From Bacteroidales bacterium UBA3824 (lineage in GTDB: Bacteria > Bacteroidota > Bacteroidia > Bacteroidales > UBA3824): 37,901 bases of DNA. The notes below the pieces were generated by a model. The model saw nothing but the letters and a program-made list of their open reading frames with translations. It was not told the DNA's origin and made no database searches. Shown here in pieces: positions 15,152 through 24,393 of the stretch; position 1 is the stretch's first letter, and every line of letters starts with the position of its first letter. The stretch covers positions 1-37,901 of the forward strand of contig DGIK01000173.1 of NCBI GenBank assembly GCA_002393195.1, in the 5' to 3' direction. Position numbers and translations under genes: made by a program.

Positions 15152-16732
15152 TTAGTACACAATCCTCTCTATCACACATTCGTGGTCGTGAGTGTCGGGG
15201 TGATATTTGATTCCCACCAACACCATATTGCCGCTGTAATTGCGAAGAACCTGTTTGTAATTTTTCTTTTTGATTTGATCTATTGCGCCCTGAGCCGTAG
15301 AAGTGCTACTTTTGAGTTCGATTATTAAAGCGGGGTCTTTCGGATTGACGGGAATGAAAGCCAAATCTGCATAGCCGTCGCCACTTGGAAGTTCCTTGAT
15401 GACTGTATAATAGTCGTTGGCGCGGAAAAAAGCCAAGCCTATCGCCGATTGAAACGTGGCTTCGTTGTTGTAAGTCAGTGGGTTGGTCTGACGGCTGTGA
15501 GCCTCCTTCAATACGGCTGCAACATATTCTGCGTTGCCCTTAATAGTTTCTTCGAGGAGTTTCTCGCTGTCGTGAATCATTTTCAGTGTTTGAGCATAGT
15601 TTTTGTTGCCCTCGATAGCCAAAACCCACTGTTCACGTACCTCAAAATTTGGGATGTAACACTCTTTGGTGTCCTTGTCGTATGTAAGGTAGCCCAAATG
15701 AATGAGATATGTAAAAACGTCGTCCTTGTTTTTGAAACATTTTTTGGAATTGAGGAAACTCAAAACATTCACCTTAACTCTGCCGCCGCCGAGCATAGTC
15801 TTAACGTCTTTGCGGATTCCATCAAAATCATATTCAATGTAATCTTTGATGTTTTCGTAACTGCCCGTGTTTGACCAATGGTTAGCAAATTCATTATCCA
15901 TCATAGCCTCCACCACAGCCTTTGGGTTGCAGACACTTACATCTTTGTTGAGCCGATAGCCATCGTACCAACGCAGACATTCGTTGTAATCCATCGAATA
16001 CTTTTGGCACAAATCTTTTACCTCGTCTTTTGTAAAACCCGTAAATTCGGCAAACATTTTAGGATTGACAACTGTAATCTCTATAAACTCATTGAGTTTG
16101 CTCTCCACCTTGTCGCGCACAATAGGCAGAATACCTGTAAGATATGCCATAGCGATAGCAGGTTTGAGCGTGCTGTTTTTGAAAAGTCCGTTCAAAAATT
16201 CCAAATACGGCAAGAAAACCTCGTCGCTTTCTTCCTCGCGGATAAGGACATCGTATTCGTCCATAATGATTACGAATTGTTCGCCGGTTTTGGAAAAAAT
16301 TTTCAACATTGCGTCAGCGAGCGAATCTTTCAGCGACAACTTGACGGCAGGAAAAATTTCTTTCAATTCTTCTACAACTGTGCGGTTAATTTTCTTAACC
16401 AAATTGATTTTCTTATCAATATTGCGGTACATTCCGTTGATATCCAACTTGATAACATTGTATTTACCATAATGTAGAGAGAAACTCTCGTCCTGATAGA
16501 TTTTGAGTTTTTCAAACAGTGGCAGCGAATCCGTATTTTTGCCGTAATACGAACTAATCAGGTGGCTCGCCATACTCTTGCCAAAACGACGCGGACGAGA
16601 TACGCAGAGAAATTTGTTCTCAGTCCTTATAAATTTATTCAATTCTCTAATTATCAAAGATTTATCAACATAAATCTCTGACTGCATTGCCTCTTTCAAG
16701 AGTATGCTATTTGGATTCAAGTAAATGCCCAT
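15152..16732 (-). CDS. AAA-ATPase-like / PD-(D/E)XK nuclease-domain protein
   Basis: The 526-aa protein joins an AAA-ATPase-like N-terminal region to a C-terminal PD-(D/E)XK-type domain. The P-loop reads SRPRRFGKS (about residues 45-53) and Walker B VIIMDEYD. The nuclease-like part has GYADLAFIPVN followed by ALIIELKSS, the D...ExK pattern. The family (PF09820-type with a PF08011-type C-terminus) is present in many copies in Bacteroidales and gut anaerobes and has no established function; defence, DNA maintenance or regulation have all been considered. It stands alone with its own promoter. A second, divergent member occurs at 22737-24392. Confidence 0.85.
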   Translation of the reverse strand: MGIYLNPNSILLKEAMQSEIYVDKSLIIRELNKFIRTENKFLCVSRPRRFGKSMASHLISSYYGKNTDSLPLFEKLKIYQDESFSLHYGKYNVIKLDINGMYRNIDKKINLVKKINRTVVEELKEIFPAVKLSLKDSLADAMLKIFSKTGEQFVIIMDEYDVLIREEESDEVFLPYLEFLNGLFKNSTLKPAIAMAYLTGILPIVRDKVESKLNEFIEITVVNPKMFAEFTGFTKDEVKDLCQKYSMDYNECLRWYDGYRLNKDVSVCNPKAVVEAMMDNEFANHWSNTGSYENIKDYIEYDFDGIRKDVKTMLGGGRVKVNVLSFLNSKKCFKNKDDVFTYLIHLGYLTYDKDTKECYIPNFEVREQWVLAIEGNKNYAQTLKMIHDSEKLLEETIKGNAEYVAAVLKEAHSRQTNPLTYNNEATFQSAIGLAFFRANDYYTVIKELPSGDGYADLAFIPVNPKDPALIIELKSSTSTAQGAIDQIKKKNYKQVLRNYSGNMVLVGIKYHPDTHDHECVIERIVY

Positions 16733-16760
16733 AATCGCTGAATGTTTTTGGTTGCAAGGG

Positions 16761-16791
16761 CAAAGATAAAAAAAACTTTGCCAACTTCAAA
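16761..16791 (-). promoter_or_regulatory. Promoter of the first AAA/PD-(D/E)XK gene
   Basis: On the minus strand a -33 TTTG (16791-16788), 19 bp, and a -7 TATCTTTG (16768-16761) lie 28 nt before the start codon. Confidence 0.7.
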
Positions 16792-16838
16792 ATCTTTCTT
16801 TAACTTTGCGCTGCCCTTGGGTTAGGGCAAGAGTGAAA

Positions 16839-18335
16839 TTATGTTTGCGCATTGTTGTACCCTATCCCGCTCGCACTCAGGGTCTTCATCAATAGATTCT
16901 TGTCGTCGGTGATGATGAGGAGGTGGTCGCCGTCAAAGAGTTCAGTCCGGCCTTTGGGCACAAAATAACGCCCGCCGCGCTTTACCATTATTACGAGTGT
17001 GTTTTCGGGAAGAGGAAGGTCTTTGATGAAATGTCCGCGCTCGTCGAGGTCGTCCTGAGTGATTTTGATTTCGGTGGTTACGGACTTGATGTCGTCAGAA
17101 AATTCCAAATCAAAATTCTTGGGCTGCGACAGTTCGTCGCTTTCCTCGATGAGATTCAGTTTTTTTGCCATTAATGTCAGCGACGTGCCCTGCACCAACA
17201 GCGAAATCAATGTGCACATAAACACGATGTTGAACTCCCTTGCAGCGTCGGGCGTGCCGGCTGTGAGGAGCATTATGGCAAAGATAATCGGAGCCGCGCC
17301 CTTCAATCCCACCCACGATATAAACAGTTTTTCCTTGAAACTCCTCTTGAACGGGGCAAGGCACAAGAAAACACTCGCAGGACGGGCTATCAATATCATC
17401 ACCACCGAGATTACGATGCCCGGCACGATGGTTGGCAAAAGTTCTTTTGGCGACACCAAAAGTCCCAACGTCAAGAACATAATAAGCTGGCAGAGCCACG
17501 TAAGACCGTCCAAAAAATTGATTGTGGCGCGCTTGTGCACAAAGGTGGAATTGCCGATGACAAGTCCGCCGATATACACCGCCAAATAACTGTTGCCGCC
17601 CACAAAATACGACACCGAAAATATAAACAGACAGCCCGCCAATACCGCAATAGGATAGAGCGAGGCATTGTCGATGTTGAGTTTGTTGAGAGCGATTACG
17701 AACAATTTTGCCACGAGGAAGCCCGACAATCCGCCCATCGCAAGTTTCATCACCACGTCAAGCACCACCGACGCATAATCTACTGAATCTCCCTGTTTTA
17801 CGATTCCTATTAGCGTAACGGTCATAATGTATGCCACGGGGTCGTTGCTGCCGCTTTCGGATTCGAGGAGCGGGCGGAGACGGTTTTTGAGGTTGAGGTT
17901 TTGGGAGCGCAGAATCGAAAATACCGACGCAGAATCCGTTGAAGCCATCGTTGACGCCAACAGCAAGCACGACGCAATGCCTATCGTACTCCCCAGCATC
18001 AAGCCAAAAACGCCTTTTATCACAAAGCCGGTGATTATGGCTGTGAGCGCAACCCCGAATGTCGCCAAAATGACGCCCTCGGTAAGCACCGGACGGATGT
18101 CGGAAAATTTGGTGTCCATGCCGCCTGAAAACAATATCACGCACAGAGCCACCGTGCCGATAGTGGAGGCGGTTTCAAAGTTGTCGAACATGATGAGCCT
18201 AAGTCCGCCGTCGCCAAACGCCATTCCCGTAAAGAGGAACATCAGCAAAATCGGCACTCCAAACTTGTAGCCCACCTTGCAAGCCCAAATGCTCGCAAAC
18301 GCCAATATAGCCGTTACTAAAAAGAATCCTTCCAT
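16839..18335 (-). CDS. K+/H+ antiporter with C-terminal TrkA-C domain (CvrA/NhaP2 type)
   Basis: The 498-aa protein has about 12 hydrophobic segments of the CPA1 cation/proton exchanger fold, with the ion-path ESESGSNDPVAYIM motif and STMASTDSASVF. A cytoplasmic tail of about 90 residues ends in a TrkA-C-like region (GRYFVPKGRTELFDGDHLLIITDDKNL) that usually binds a regulatory nucleotide. It exports K+ (or Na+) against protons across the inner membrane. The start codon is 6 nt after the TerC stop, so the two form an operon. The ion specificity is inferred from the domain layout. Confidence 0.88.
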   Translation of the reverse strand: MEGFFLVTAILAFASIWACKVGYKFGVPILLMFLFTGMAFGDGGLRLIMFDNFETASTIGTVALCVILFSGGMDTKFSDIRPVLTEGVILATFGVALTAIITGFVIKGVFGLMLGSTIGIASCLLLASTMASTDSASVFSILRSQNLNLKNRLRPLLESESGSNDPVAYIMTVTLIGIVKQGDSVDYASVVLDVVMKLAMGGLSGFLVAKLFVIALNKLNIDNASLYPIAVLAGCLFIFSVSYFVGGNSYLAVYIGGLVIGNSTFVHKRATINFLDGLTWLCQLIMFLTLGLLVSPKELLPTIVPGIVISVVMILIARPASVFLCLAPFKRSFKEKLFISWVGLKGAAPIIFAIMLLTAGTPDAAREFNIVFMCTLISLLVQGTSLTLMAKKLNLIEESDELSQPKNFDLEFSDDIKSVTTEIKITQDDLDERGHFIKDLPLPENTLVIMVKRGGRYFVPKGRTELFDGDHLLIITDDKNLLMKTLSASGIGYNNAQT

Positions 18336-18341
18336 ATATGT

Positions 18342-19337
18342 TTATTTTTCTTTTGTTTTAATGATTGCTGAAAGTGCCATCGAAAGTCCTAACACAGAGA
18401 ATATTACGATAAGACTTACGGGCGTTGGGATTTCGATGTGCGGTACGGCGATTTCACAGCCAAAATGTTGGAAAACTGCGTTGACGTAACCGTCCATTTC
18501 GAGCAACATTTTGATTCCAATAAAAATCAGAATCACACCCAAGCCATATTTTAGATATTTGAAATATTGCGAGACAGCCGCCAATGCAAAGTACAGAGCC
18601 CTAAGTCCGAGAATAGCGAAAATATTGCTTGTAAGCACAATAAAAGGGTCGCGGCTTACCGAAAACACAGCGGGAATGCTGTCAACAGCAAACGCAACGT
18701 CGGTGGTTTCGATTACGATGAGAGTTATGAAAAGCGGAGTTGCAAAACGCTTGCCGTTTTCGATGACAAAAAACTTGTCGTCGCGCATTCCTTCCGTTAC
18801 CGGGTACAACTTCTTGAACCACTTTACGATAACGTTGTTAGACGGATTGGATTGCTGGTCGTTGTTGCCTGCAAACATTTTTGCGCCGGTATAGAGCAAA
18901 AACAGACCAAAAAGTCCGAGCACCCAGTCAAAACGCTCCACGATTGCCGCCCCTGCAAAAATGAAAATGCTCCTTAGAATCAACGCTCCAAAAATGCCCC
19001 AAAACAAAACTTCGTGCTGATATTTGCGGTCAACGCCGAAAAACGAAAATAGCATCAAAAAGACAAAAAGGTTGTCCATCGAAAGCGACTTTTCGATAAG
19101 GTAGCCCGATAGAAATTCCAACGCTTTTTCGTGTGGGTCGTGAGGGTAAAAGAAATATATTCCAACACAAAACAAGAGCGATACGCCTATCCAAACGCCT
19201 GTCATCCTGAGTGCTTCGCCCACATTTACCTCGTGCTGACCTTTCTTGCCAAACATTTTTAAATCGGCAACCAGCATTATCAACACAAGCACATAAAACA
19301 AAATCCAAGCCCACAAGGGCATCCCTGAAAGTTCCAT
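18342..19337 (-). CDS. TerC/Alx-family integral membrane protein
   Basis: The 331-aa protein has eight or nine membrane segments and the TerC signatures EKSLSMDNLFVFLML and IVIETTDVAFAVDSIPAVFSVSRD with membrane-embedded acidic residues. The family is linked to manganese efflux and pH or tellurite resistance, and to metallation of exported enzymes. The length is as expected for Alx. No yybP-ykoY manganese riboswitch is visible: the upstream 100 nt hold only the terminator of the preceding gene and an A/T-rich leader. It is transcribed with the K+/H+ antiporter downstream, which fits a joint role in cation and pH homeostasis. Confidence 0.9.
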   Translation of the reverse strand: MELSGMPLWAWILFYVLVLIMLVADLKMFGKKGQHEVNVGEALRMTGVWIGVSLLFCVGIYFFYPHDPHEKALEFLSGYLIEKSLSMDNLFVFLMLFSFFGVDRKYQHEVLFWGIFGALILRSIFIFAGAAIVERFDWVLGLFGLFLLYTGAKMFAGNNDQQSNPSNNVIVKWFKKLYPVTEGMRDDKFFVIENGKRFATPLFITLIVIETTDVAFAVDSIPAVFSVSRDPFIVLTSNIFAILGLRALYFALAAVSQYFKYLKYGLGVILIFIGIKMLLEMDGYVNAVFQHFGCEIAVPHIEIPTPVSLIVIFSVLGLSMALSAIIKTKEK

Positions 19338-19365
19338 TTTTTTACTCTTTTGTTATAAATGTTAT

Positions 19366-19411
19366 TATAAAAAACGCTGCGGAAATGCGGAAAAACCTTC
19401 ATTCCCGCAGC
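19366..19411 (-). terminator. Terminator of the 176-aa membrane protein gene
   Basis: Read on the minus strand, GCTGCGG/CCGCAGC (19411-19405 with 19382-19376) pairs, with an inner AATG/CATT extension after one mismatch. GTTTTTTAT follows. It lies 32 nt after the stop codon at 19443. Confidence 0.75.
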
Positions 19412-19442
19412 AAAAATTAAAATTGACAGAAAAACGTAACCA

Positions 19443-19973
19443 TTAGTAGGTGATTACCAATGTGTTGAGAGAGTTGCAGTGAGCCTTGTCGTGTACGCGG
19501 ACTGGCTCCGCAGGTTCAAAATCGTAGAGGTTGAACTTGTAGATTTGCGAAAATGCGATTGAATAGTCGGTTGCGAACAAGACTTTCAGTTTCATTTTCG
19601 ATGCCGACGAACGGCTGATGTCCAACATGTCGCTGAAATTCTGTTCGTTGTAGAGTTTCATAACGTCGTCGAAACACGCCTGGTCGAACAAAAATTCGCG
19701 CATTTTCATCGGTCTGCCGTCATAGAAGTACCTCTCTTTTTTCACAAAGAACACTATGACGCCATAGATTACAAGGCTGATGCCGGCAATGAGCAAAAAC
19801 ATTGTGATTGGACTATTGTCGTCGGTAAACGACTGCGCGACCAATGCCGCCGCGCCGAGCGCAAGCCACAGCAACCCGATGTAGCCAAACACCTTGCGTT
19901 TGGTTACGTGGCCAACCGAAAAGTCCTCCACGTACTCCTCGATTGGCATTATTGAATTATCTTTATTTGCCAT
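19443..19973 (-). CDS. Hypothetical protein with two membrane segments
   Basis: A 176-aa protein with two adjacent hydrophobic segments (about 29-48 and 55-76) joined by a short loop, and a C-terminal cytoplasmic-looking part (MKLYNEQNFSDMLDISRSSASKMKLKVLFATDYSIAFSQIYKFNLYDFEPAEP). I do not recognise the family. It is a single gene with its own terminator. Intact frame and hydrophobic pattern support it as coding. Confidence 0.7.
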   Translation of the reverse strand: MANKDNSIMPIEEYVEDFSVGHVTKRKVFGYIGLLWLALGAAALVAQSFTDDNSPITMFLLIAGISLVIYGVIVFFVKKERYFYDGRPMKMREFLFDQACFDDVMKLYNEQNFSDMLDISRSSASKMKLKVLFATDYSIAFSQIYKFNLYDFEPAEPVRVHDKAHCNSLNTLVITY

Positions 19974-20064
19974 TATTTTTGATTAATGAATTAATACGAG
20001 AATCCCAGAAAGCACGTAATTATGCCGCGCCTTCGGTGTTAAACATAATGTGTAAAATGGCAAA

Positions 20065-20445
20065 TCAATTACGGAGAGTGCAAAGGAAATACAGCAACTG
20101 TCCGCCATGATGATTCAGATGGCAGACTTTGAGCCGTTCCTTAGCGAGATGTTTTAAGGGAATTGTTATTAATGAAACACTTAACGAACCAGAAGCAAAT
20201 GTCTTGCGCTTTTCATAAACGCGATGTACTGATTGCATCCGCACCACATTGCGCAATACGGGCGCATCTTCACTTTCTACAAGTCCGAACCACGAAAACC
20301 CTTGGTTCTGCACCTCAGACGAGCATCCGTCGTTCCACAAAGATTGTCGGCTATCGTCGGCATACAAAACCTCCACATCCCGCGACTCTACTGCGCAAGA
20401 CGTTGAAACTAAGATGCTTAATAATATCAACAGCCTAAAAATCAT
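20065..20445 (-). CDS. Small putative lipoprotein
   Basis: A 126-aa frame beginning with a lipoprotein signal (MIFRLLILLSILVSTSC, C17). The rest (SRDVEVLYADDSRQSLWNDGCSSEV...) matches no family I recall. A -7-like TAACTTTG ends only 4 nt before the ATG (20457-20450), which would give a leaderless message. Other frames on the plus strand overlap it but have no signal peptide. Being coding is likely but not certain. Confidence 0.5.
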   Translation of the reverse strand: MIFRLLILLSILVSTSCAVESRDVEVLYADDSRQSLWNDGCSSEVQNQGFSWFGLVESEDAPVLRNVVRMQSVHRVYEKRKTFASGSLSVSLITIPLKHLAKERLKVCHLNHHGGQLLYFLCTLRN

Positions 20446-20535
20446 GCCGCAAAGTTAACAATACTTTGGCAAGAATGGAAATAAATTATGTTAAAGTTTT
20501 ATGTTGCGTTGTAATAATAATGCTGCGCCCCAATT

Positions 20536-21426
20536 CTACGCCGCGCCCCTGTATTCCGTCGGTGTCTTGCCTGTTTTTCTTTTGAAAAACCTAACAAAAT
20601 GCTGTGGATAACCGAAACCGAGGGTGTACGCCACTTGTGAAATGTTGAATGTGGAATCGTTGAGGAGTTCTTTGGCGCGGGTTACGATGGCGTCGGCAAT
20701 GAAATCTTGTGCGGTGCGTCCGGTTTCAGTTTTCACCAATTCGCCAAAATATCCCGATGTGAGATTGCATTTTTCGGCAAAGTATGCTACCGACGGAATA
20801 CCCTCAGATTCAGCCTGTTGGGATAGATAATCGCGGAGAAGAACCACAAATTTTTTAACAACGGCGTGATTGATTTCCTCACGGGTAATAAACTGACGGT
20901 CGTAAAAACGCAGACAATAGTTCAAGAGCAATTCAATATTAGAGACAATAAGTTCGCGTGTGTGCTTGTCGATGGCGTGGCGAAGTTCCTGACTTATCAT
21001 ATCCAAAACGCTGCGGAAAATTTCGATTTCAGACTTTGAGAGGTGCAGAGCCTCGTTGCTACTGTACGAAAAAAACTCGTAACGTGACATCTGCCGTCCC
21101 AACTGCGTCCGCGCCAAAAAGTCAGGATGAAACACCAACGCCGTCCATTTTGGCATCAAGACATTGGGATTAGGCTCTACGTGCACCGTCTGACCGGGCG
21201 CAAAAGATGTTACGGTCATCTCGTCGAAATCGTATTTGGTGCGTCCGTAAGAGAGTTGGCAGCCCTTGTTTTCCTTCAAAAACAATGCGTACAATCCGTA
21301 GTGGACATCACATTCATCGACAACCACCGCCTTATCGAACCGCACAACGCTCACAAGCGGATGCAAGGTTTCAAATCCGTAATAATCGTTGAACTGTTGA
21401 ACTGTATTGAAATCAATCTGTTGCAT
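20536..21426 (-). CDS. AraC-family transcriptional regulator
   Basis: The 296-aa protein has an N-terminal cupin-like sensor region and a C-terminal pair of HTHs: DAIVTRAKELLNDSTFNISQVAYTLGFGYPQHFVRFFKRKTGKTPTEYR is a near-textbook AraC pattern. The ATG at 21426 is preferred over a TTG nine bases upstream. A -7-like TATCTTTG occurs at 21459-21452. The gene is next to and in the same direction as an alpha/beta hydrolase lipoprotein (ending at 21493), whose upstream region has the same TATCTTTG box. Such regulators often control the neighbouring enzyme, but this is inferred. Confidence 0.9.
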   Translation of the reverse strand: MQQIDFNTVQQFNDYYGFETLHPLVSVVRFDKAVVVDECDVHYGLYALFLKENKGCQLSYGRTKYDFDEMTVTSFAPGQTVHVEPNPNVLMPKWTALVFHPDFLARTQLGRQMSRYEFFSYSSNEALHLSKSEIEIFRSVLDMISQELRHAIDKHTRELIVSNIELLLNYCLRFYDRQFITREEINHAVVKKFVVLLRDYLSQQAESEGIPSVAYFAEKCNLTSGYFGELVKTETGRTAQDFIADAIVTRAKELLNDSTFNISQVAYTLGFGYPQHFVRFFKRKTGKTPTEYRGAA

Positions 21427-21492
21427 AATAATCAAATGCTTATTTACGAAGCAAAGATAATTAAAATTCCGATTTTTCCGAGATTCAAACTA

Positions 21493-22587
21493 CTACAAAT
21501 TTTCCTTGAAAAATTTTTCAATTTTTTCATACGGAATTACACCTGCCTTGTCGTCGTAGAGGTCAACGTGCGATGCGCCGGGGATTATCATAAGTTCTTT
21601 GTTACCCTCTTTAACTGATTGACCCTCAACGTGCTTGCCGGTCATTTTTTCAAAGGCGTATTCGCTGAAATAACGGCTGTGTGCCTTTTCGCCGTGTATC
21701 AATAGCACTGGGGTTTCGATTTCTGATGCCCACGCCAAAAGTGGTTGATTTAGAAACGATTGACAACCGATTACATTCCATCCGTCGTTGGAATTTCCGC
21801 TGCGTTTGTGGTAGCCGCGAGGAGTTTTGTAATAGGCATAATAATCTTTCACAAACCACGGAGCATCGTCGGGCAGAGGGTCGATAACACCGCCTGCACG
21901 TTTGTTAGTGCCGTTTTTGAAATCCTCGGTGCGCTGTGCGGCTATTGCGCGGCGTTTTTCCATACGCTGTTCGGGAGTGTTTTCACTGCCAAAATAACCC
22001 TCAACATTTACCTTGCTCATATCGTACATTGTGGAAGCGACGGTGGCTTTGATGCGTGGGTCGATGGCGGCTGCGTTGATTGCCATTCCACCAAAACCGC
22101 AAATTCCTACAATGCCAATGCGTTCAGGGTCAACATTTTCGCGTGTTGAAAGGAAATCCACAGCGGCAAGAAAATCTTCGGTGTTGATGTCGGGCGATGC
22201 CATACGACGGGGTTCGCCACCGCTCTCGCCTGTAAAAGATGGGTCGAAGGCAACGGTGATAAAACCACGCTCTGCCAAATGTTGTGCATAAAGTCCTGAC
22301 GATTGCTCTTTTACTGCGCCAAAAGGTCCGCTGACAGCGATTGCGGGCATTTTTCCTGACGCATTTTTAGGTGTGTACATATCGGCGGCGAGTTCAATGC
22401 CGTAACGATTGCGGAATGTTACCTTGGTATGGTTTACATTTTCGCTTTTTGGGAACGTCTTGTCCCATTCCTGAGTAAGATTGAGTTCAGTCATTTCATT
22501 AGTGTTTTTATTGTTGGACATTTGGTCTCCGCACGCCGCAAAGAGCATTGCAGACAAAATTGTAATTGTTATGAAAGTTTTCTTCAT
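21493..22587 (-). CDS. Alpha/beta hydrolase lipoprotein with Cys nucleophile
   Basis: The 364-aa protein has a lipoprotein signal (LFAAC, C19) and an alpha/beta-hydrolase fold. The strand HTKVTFRNRYGIELAADMYTP begins the domain, the oxyanion region is SGPFGAVKEQ, the nucleophile elbow is GICGFGG with C163 in place of serine, and the catalytic His is in GASHVDLYD (H340). A Cys nucleophile is known from dienelactone hydrolases and occurs in this YcjY/DLH-like branch. The substrate is unknown; an esterase or thioesterase-like reaction on the cell surface or in the periplasm is plausible. AraC regulator gene follows after 66 nt on the same strand. Confidence 0.85.
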   Translation of the reverse strand: MKKTFITITILSAMLFAACGDQMSNNKNTNEMTELNLTQEWDKTFPKSENVNHTKVTFRNRYGIELAADMYTPKNASGKMPAIAVSGPFGAVKEQSSGLYAQHLAERGFITVAFDPSFTGESGGEPRRMASPDINTEDFLAAVDFLSTRENVDPERIGIVGICGFGGMAINAAAIDPRIKATVASTMYDMSKVNVEGYFGSENTPEQRMEKRRAIAAQRTEDFKNGTNKRAGGVIDPLPDDAPWFVKDYYAYYKTPRGYHKRSGNSNDGWNVIGCQSFLNQPLLAWASEIETPVLLIHGEKAHSRYFSEYAFEKMTGKHVEGQSVKEGNKELMIIPGASHVDLYDDKAGVIPYEKIEKFFKENL

Positions 22588-22633
22588 AGTGTTTCGTATT
22601 AATTTTTACACTGCAAAGATAACGGCTTTGGCT

Positions 22634-22647
22634 GTAACAAACGTTAC
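22634..22647. promoter_or_regulatory. Inverted repeat between divergent hydrolase and nuclease promoters
   Basis: GTAAC-AAAC-GTTAC, a perfect 5-bp inverted repeat, lies 13 bp upstream of the hydrolase -7-like box (22621-22614) and 42 bp upstream of the -33 box of the plus-strand AAA/PD-(D/E)XK gene. It could be an operator; its binder is not known. Confidence 0.35.
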
Positions 22648-22688
22648 CAAAATTTCGGAGAAAAGTACCAAGATTGAGGGGTAATTTT

Positions 22689-22719
22689 TTTGACAGATTG
22701 AAAAATAATTGTATATTTG
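22689..22719 (+). promoter_or_regulatory. Promoter of the second AAA/PD-(D/E)XK gene
   Basis: A -33 TTTG (22689-22692), 19 bp and a -7 TATATTTG (22712-22719) lie 17 nt upstream of the ATG at 22737. The promoter falls inside a longer open frame from 22674, which decides the start in favour of 22737. Confidence 0.75.
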
Positions 22720-22736
22720 CGGAAAATCTTAATGCT

Positions 22737-24392
22737 ATGGAACAGTTGGTACCTCCGATACAAAATCGTTTCCCGTTGGGAATACAGAGTTTTGAAAAAC
22801 TCAGGGAATGTGATGCCGTTTATGTTGATAAAACCGATTACATATTTCAGCTTACACATTCCACCACAACATCATATTTCCTCGCACGTCCGCGCAGATT
22901 TGGTAAAAGTCTGTTGTGTAACACATTGCGTGCATATTTCGAGGGCAAAAAAGAGTTGTTTGAAGGTCTTAAAATCTCCCAATGGGAAAAAGATTGGGTA
23001 AAATATCCGATACTTTATATTGATTTTGTAAGTGGTGATTATTCCATTGGTTCGTCGATGTTGATTACCAAAATTAACATTGTCTTAAAGGAATTTGAAG
23101 CCGAAAATGGCATACAGTTTGACGAATCATACATTCAGGACAAAATTGATAAAGAAATCGATGAAAACGAATCCCCTTACCACAAGGCCAGCAAAATCCT
23201 TTCTGTCCGTTTGGAATATGACCTGAAAATGGTTTATGAAAAGACGGGACTCAAAACGGTGATGCTCGTTGACGAATACGACAATCCTCTGATTAACAGT
23301 AAGAATTTGGAAATCGACAAGGGTATTTATCGTGGATTTTTCTCGGTATTGAAATCCGCCGACAGGTATCTCCGATTTGTGTTTTTTACAGGAGTTACCA
23401 AGTTTGCCAAAACTACTGTTTTCAGCGGCAACAATCAACCCAAAGACATATCGTTAAACGCTGAATATTCGGCTGTTTGCGGTATTACGCACAAAGAACT
23501 TACCGACTATTTTACGAATGAAATCCAAGCGTTTGCCAACAAAAGAAAAATCTCTTTTGACCAAATGATTGCGCTCTTGAAACGGTGGTACGATAGTTAT
23601 CTCTTTCACGAAGAAGGCACAAAAGTTTTTAATCCTGTGAGTCTGTTTAACGCCTTGGATGATAAGGATTTAAAGAATTATTGGTATCAAACCGGCACAC
23701 CAACATTTCTGATGCAGAGGATTCGTAGCACCAATTATGACTATCGTCTTCTCGATGGCGATGTCAAATATTACAAAAACCGTTTGGAAAACTACAAGGA
23801 CGACGATTTTTCGGAACTTGTGCCGTTGCTGTATTATAGCGGTTATCTGACAATCAAGTCGGTGAACGGCGACGACGAAATTGCAGAATACACCCTCGGT
23901 TTCCCCAACAATGAGGTGAAAATCAGTTTCTTGACAAATCTCATCGACGAGTTTTATATGTCGGATATTCAGTCGTCGGGCTTTGACTATTTGGATTTTT
24001 CGCGTGATTTTCGGACGGGCAATGTAGAGGACGCTCTGAAACGTTTTCAAGCTCTGTTTGAAACCCTGCCGTATGCCAACGATAAAAGTGTTACGCTTAT
24101 AGAACGTGATTTCCAGAATGTTATATTCTTGGTATTCAGCATTTTGGGTTATAATACAATCTCCGAACCTCATTTTTCAAAAGGTCGCGCCGACGTTGTG
24201 CTCATCAACAACGATTTCGTGTATATTTTTGAGTTCAAGGTTGACCAAGACGCTCAAACTGCCCTCAACCAAATCAACCTGAAAAACTACGCCGGACATT
24301 ACAATATGACCGGCAAAAAGATTTTCAAAATCGGTGCAAACTTTTCCAGCACAGAGAAAAATTTGACAGATTGGGTGATAGAGGTATTGTAA
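22737..24392 (+). CDS. AAA-ATPase-like / PD-(D/E)XK nuclease-domain protein (second copy)
   Basis: The 551-aa protein begins MEQLVPPIQNRFPLG. Like the gene at 15152-16732 it has a P-loop of the form ARPRRFGKS, Walker B VMLVDEYDNP, and a C-terminal nuclease-like domain (GRADVVLINNDFVYIFEFKVDQ). Outside these motifs the two differ widely, so they are old paralogues. The upstream ATG at 22674 would give 21 extra residues, but the promoter lies within that extension, so 22737 is used. The gene is visibly A+T-rich. It ends 1 nt from the ubiE stop on the other strand. Confidence 0.87.
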   Translation: MEQLVPPIQNRFPLGIQSFEKLRECDAVYVDKTDYIFQLTHSTTTSYFLARPRRFGKSLLCNTLRAYFEGKKELFEGLKISQWEKDWVKYPILYIDFVSGDYSIGSSMLITKINIVLKEFEAENGIQFDESYIQDKIDKEIDENESPYHKASKILSVRLEYDLKMVYEKTGLKTVMLVDEYDNPLINSKNLEIDKGIYRGFFSVLKSADRYLRFVFFTGVTKFAKTTVFSGNNQPKDISLNAEYSAVCGITHKELTDYFTNEIQAFANKRKISFDQMIALLKRWYDSYLFHEEGTKVFNPVSLFNALDDKDLKNYWYQTGTPTFLMQRIRSTNYDYRLLDGDVKYYKNRLENYKDDDFSELVPLLYYSGYLTIKSVNGDDEIAEYTLGFPNNEVKISFLTNLIDEFYMSDIQSSGFDYLDFSRDFRTGNVEDALKRFQALFETLPYANDKSVTLIERDFQNVIFLVFSILGYNTISEPHFSKGRADVVLINNDFVYIFEFKVDQDAQTALNQINLKNYAGHYNMTGKKIFKIGANFSSTEKNLTDWVIEVL

Positions 24393-24393
24393 T

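Noticed and set aside
19338..19442. yybP-ykoY manganese riboswitch upstream of the TerC gene
   Set aside because: The only clear structure is a terminator hairpin of the preceding gene; the riboswitch motifs were not found.
20019..20049. ATTATG/CATAAT inverted repeat
   Set aside because: Only 6 bp with a 19-nt loop in A/T-rich DNA, no promoter context.
20163..20438. Plus-strand small frames opposite the putative lipoprotein
   Set aside because: No signal peptide or motif; the minus-strand frame has a lipobox.
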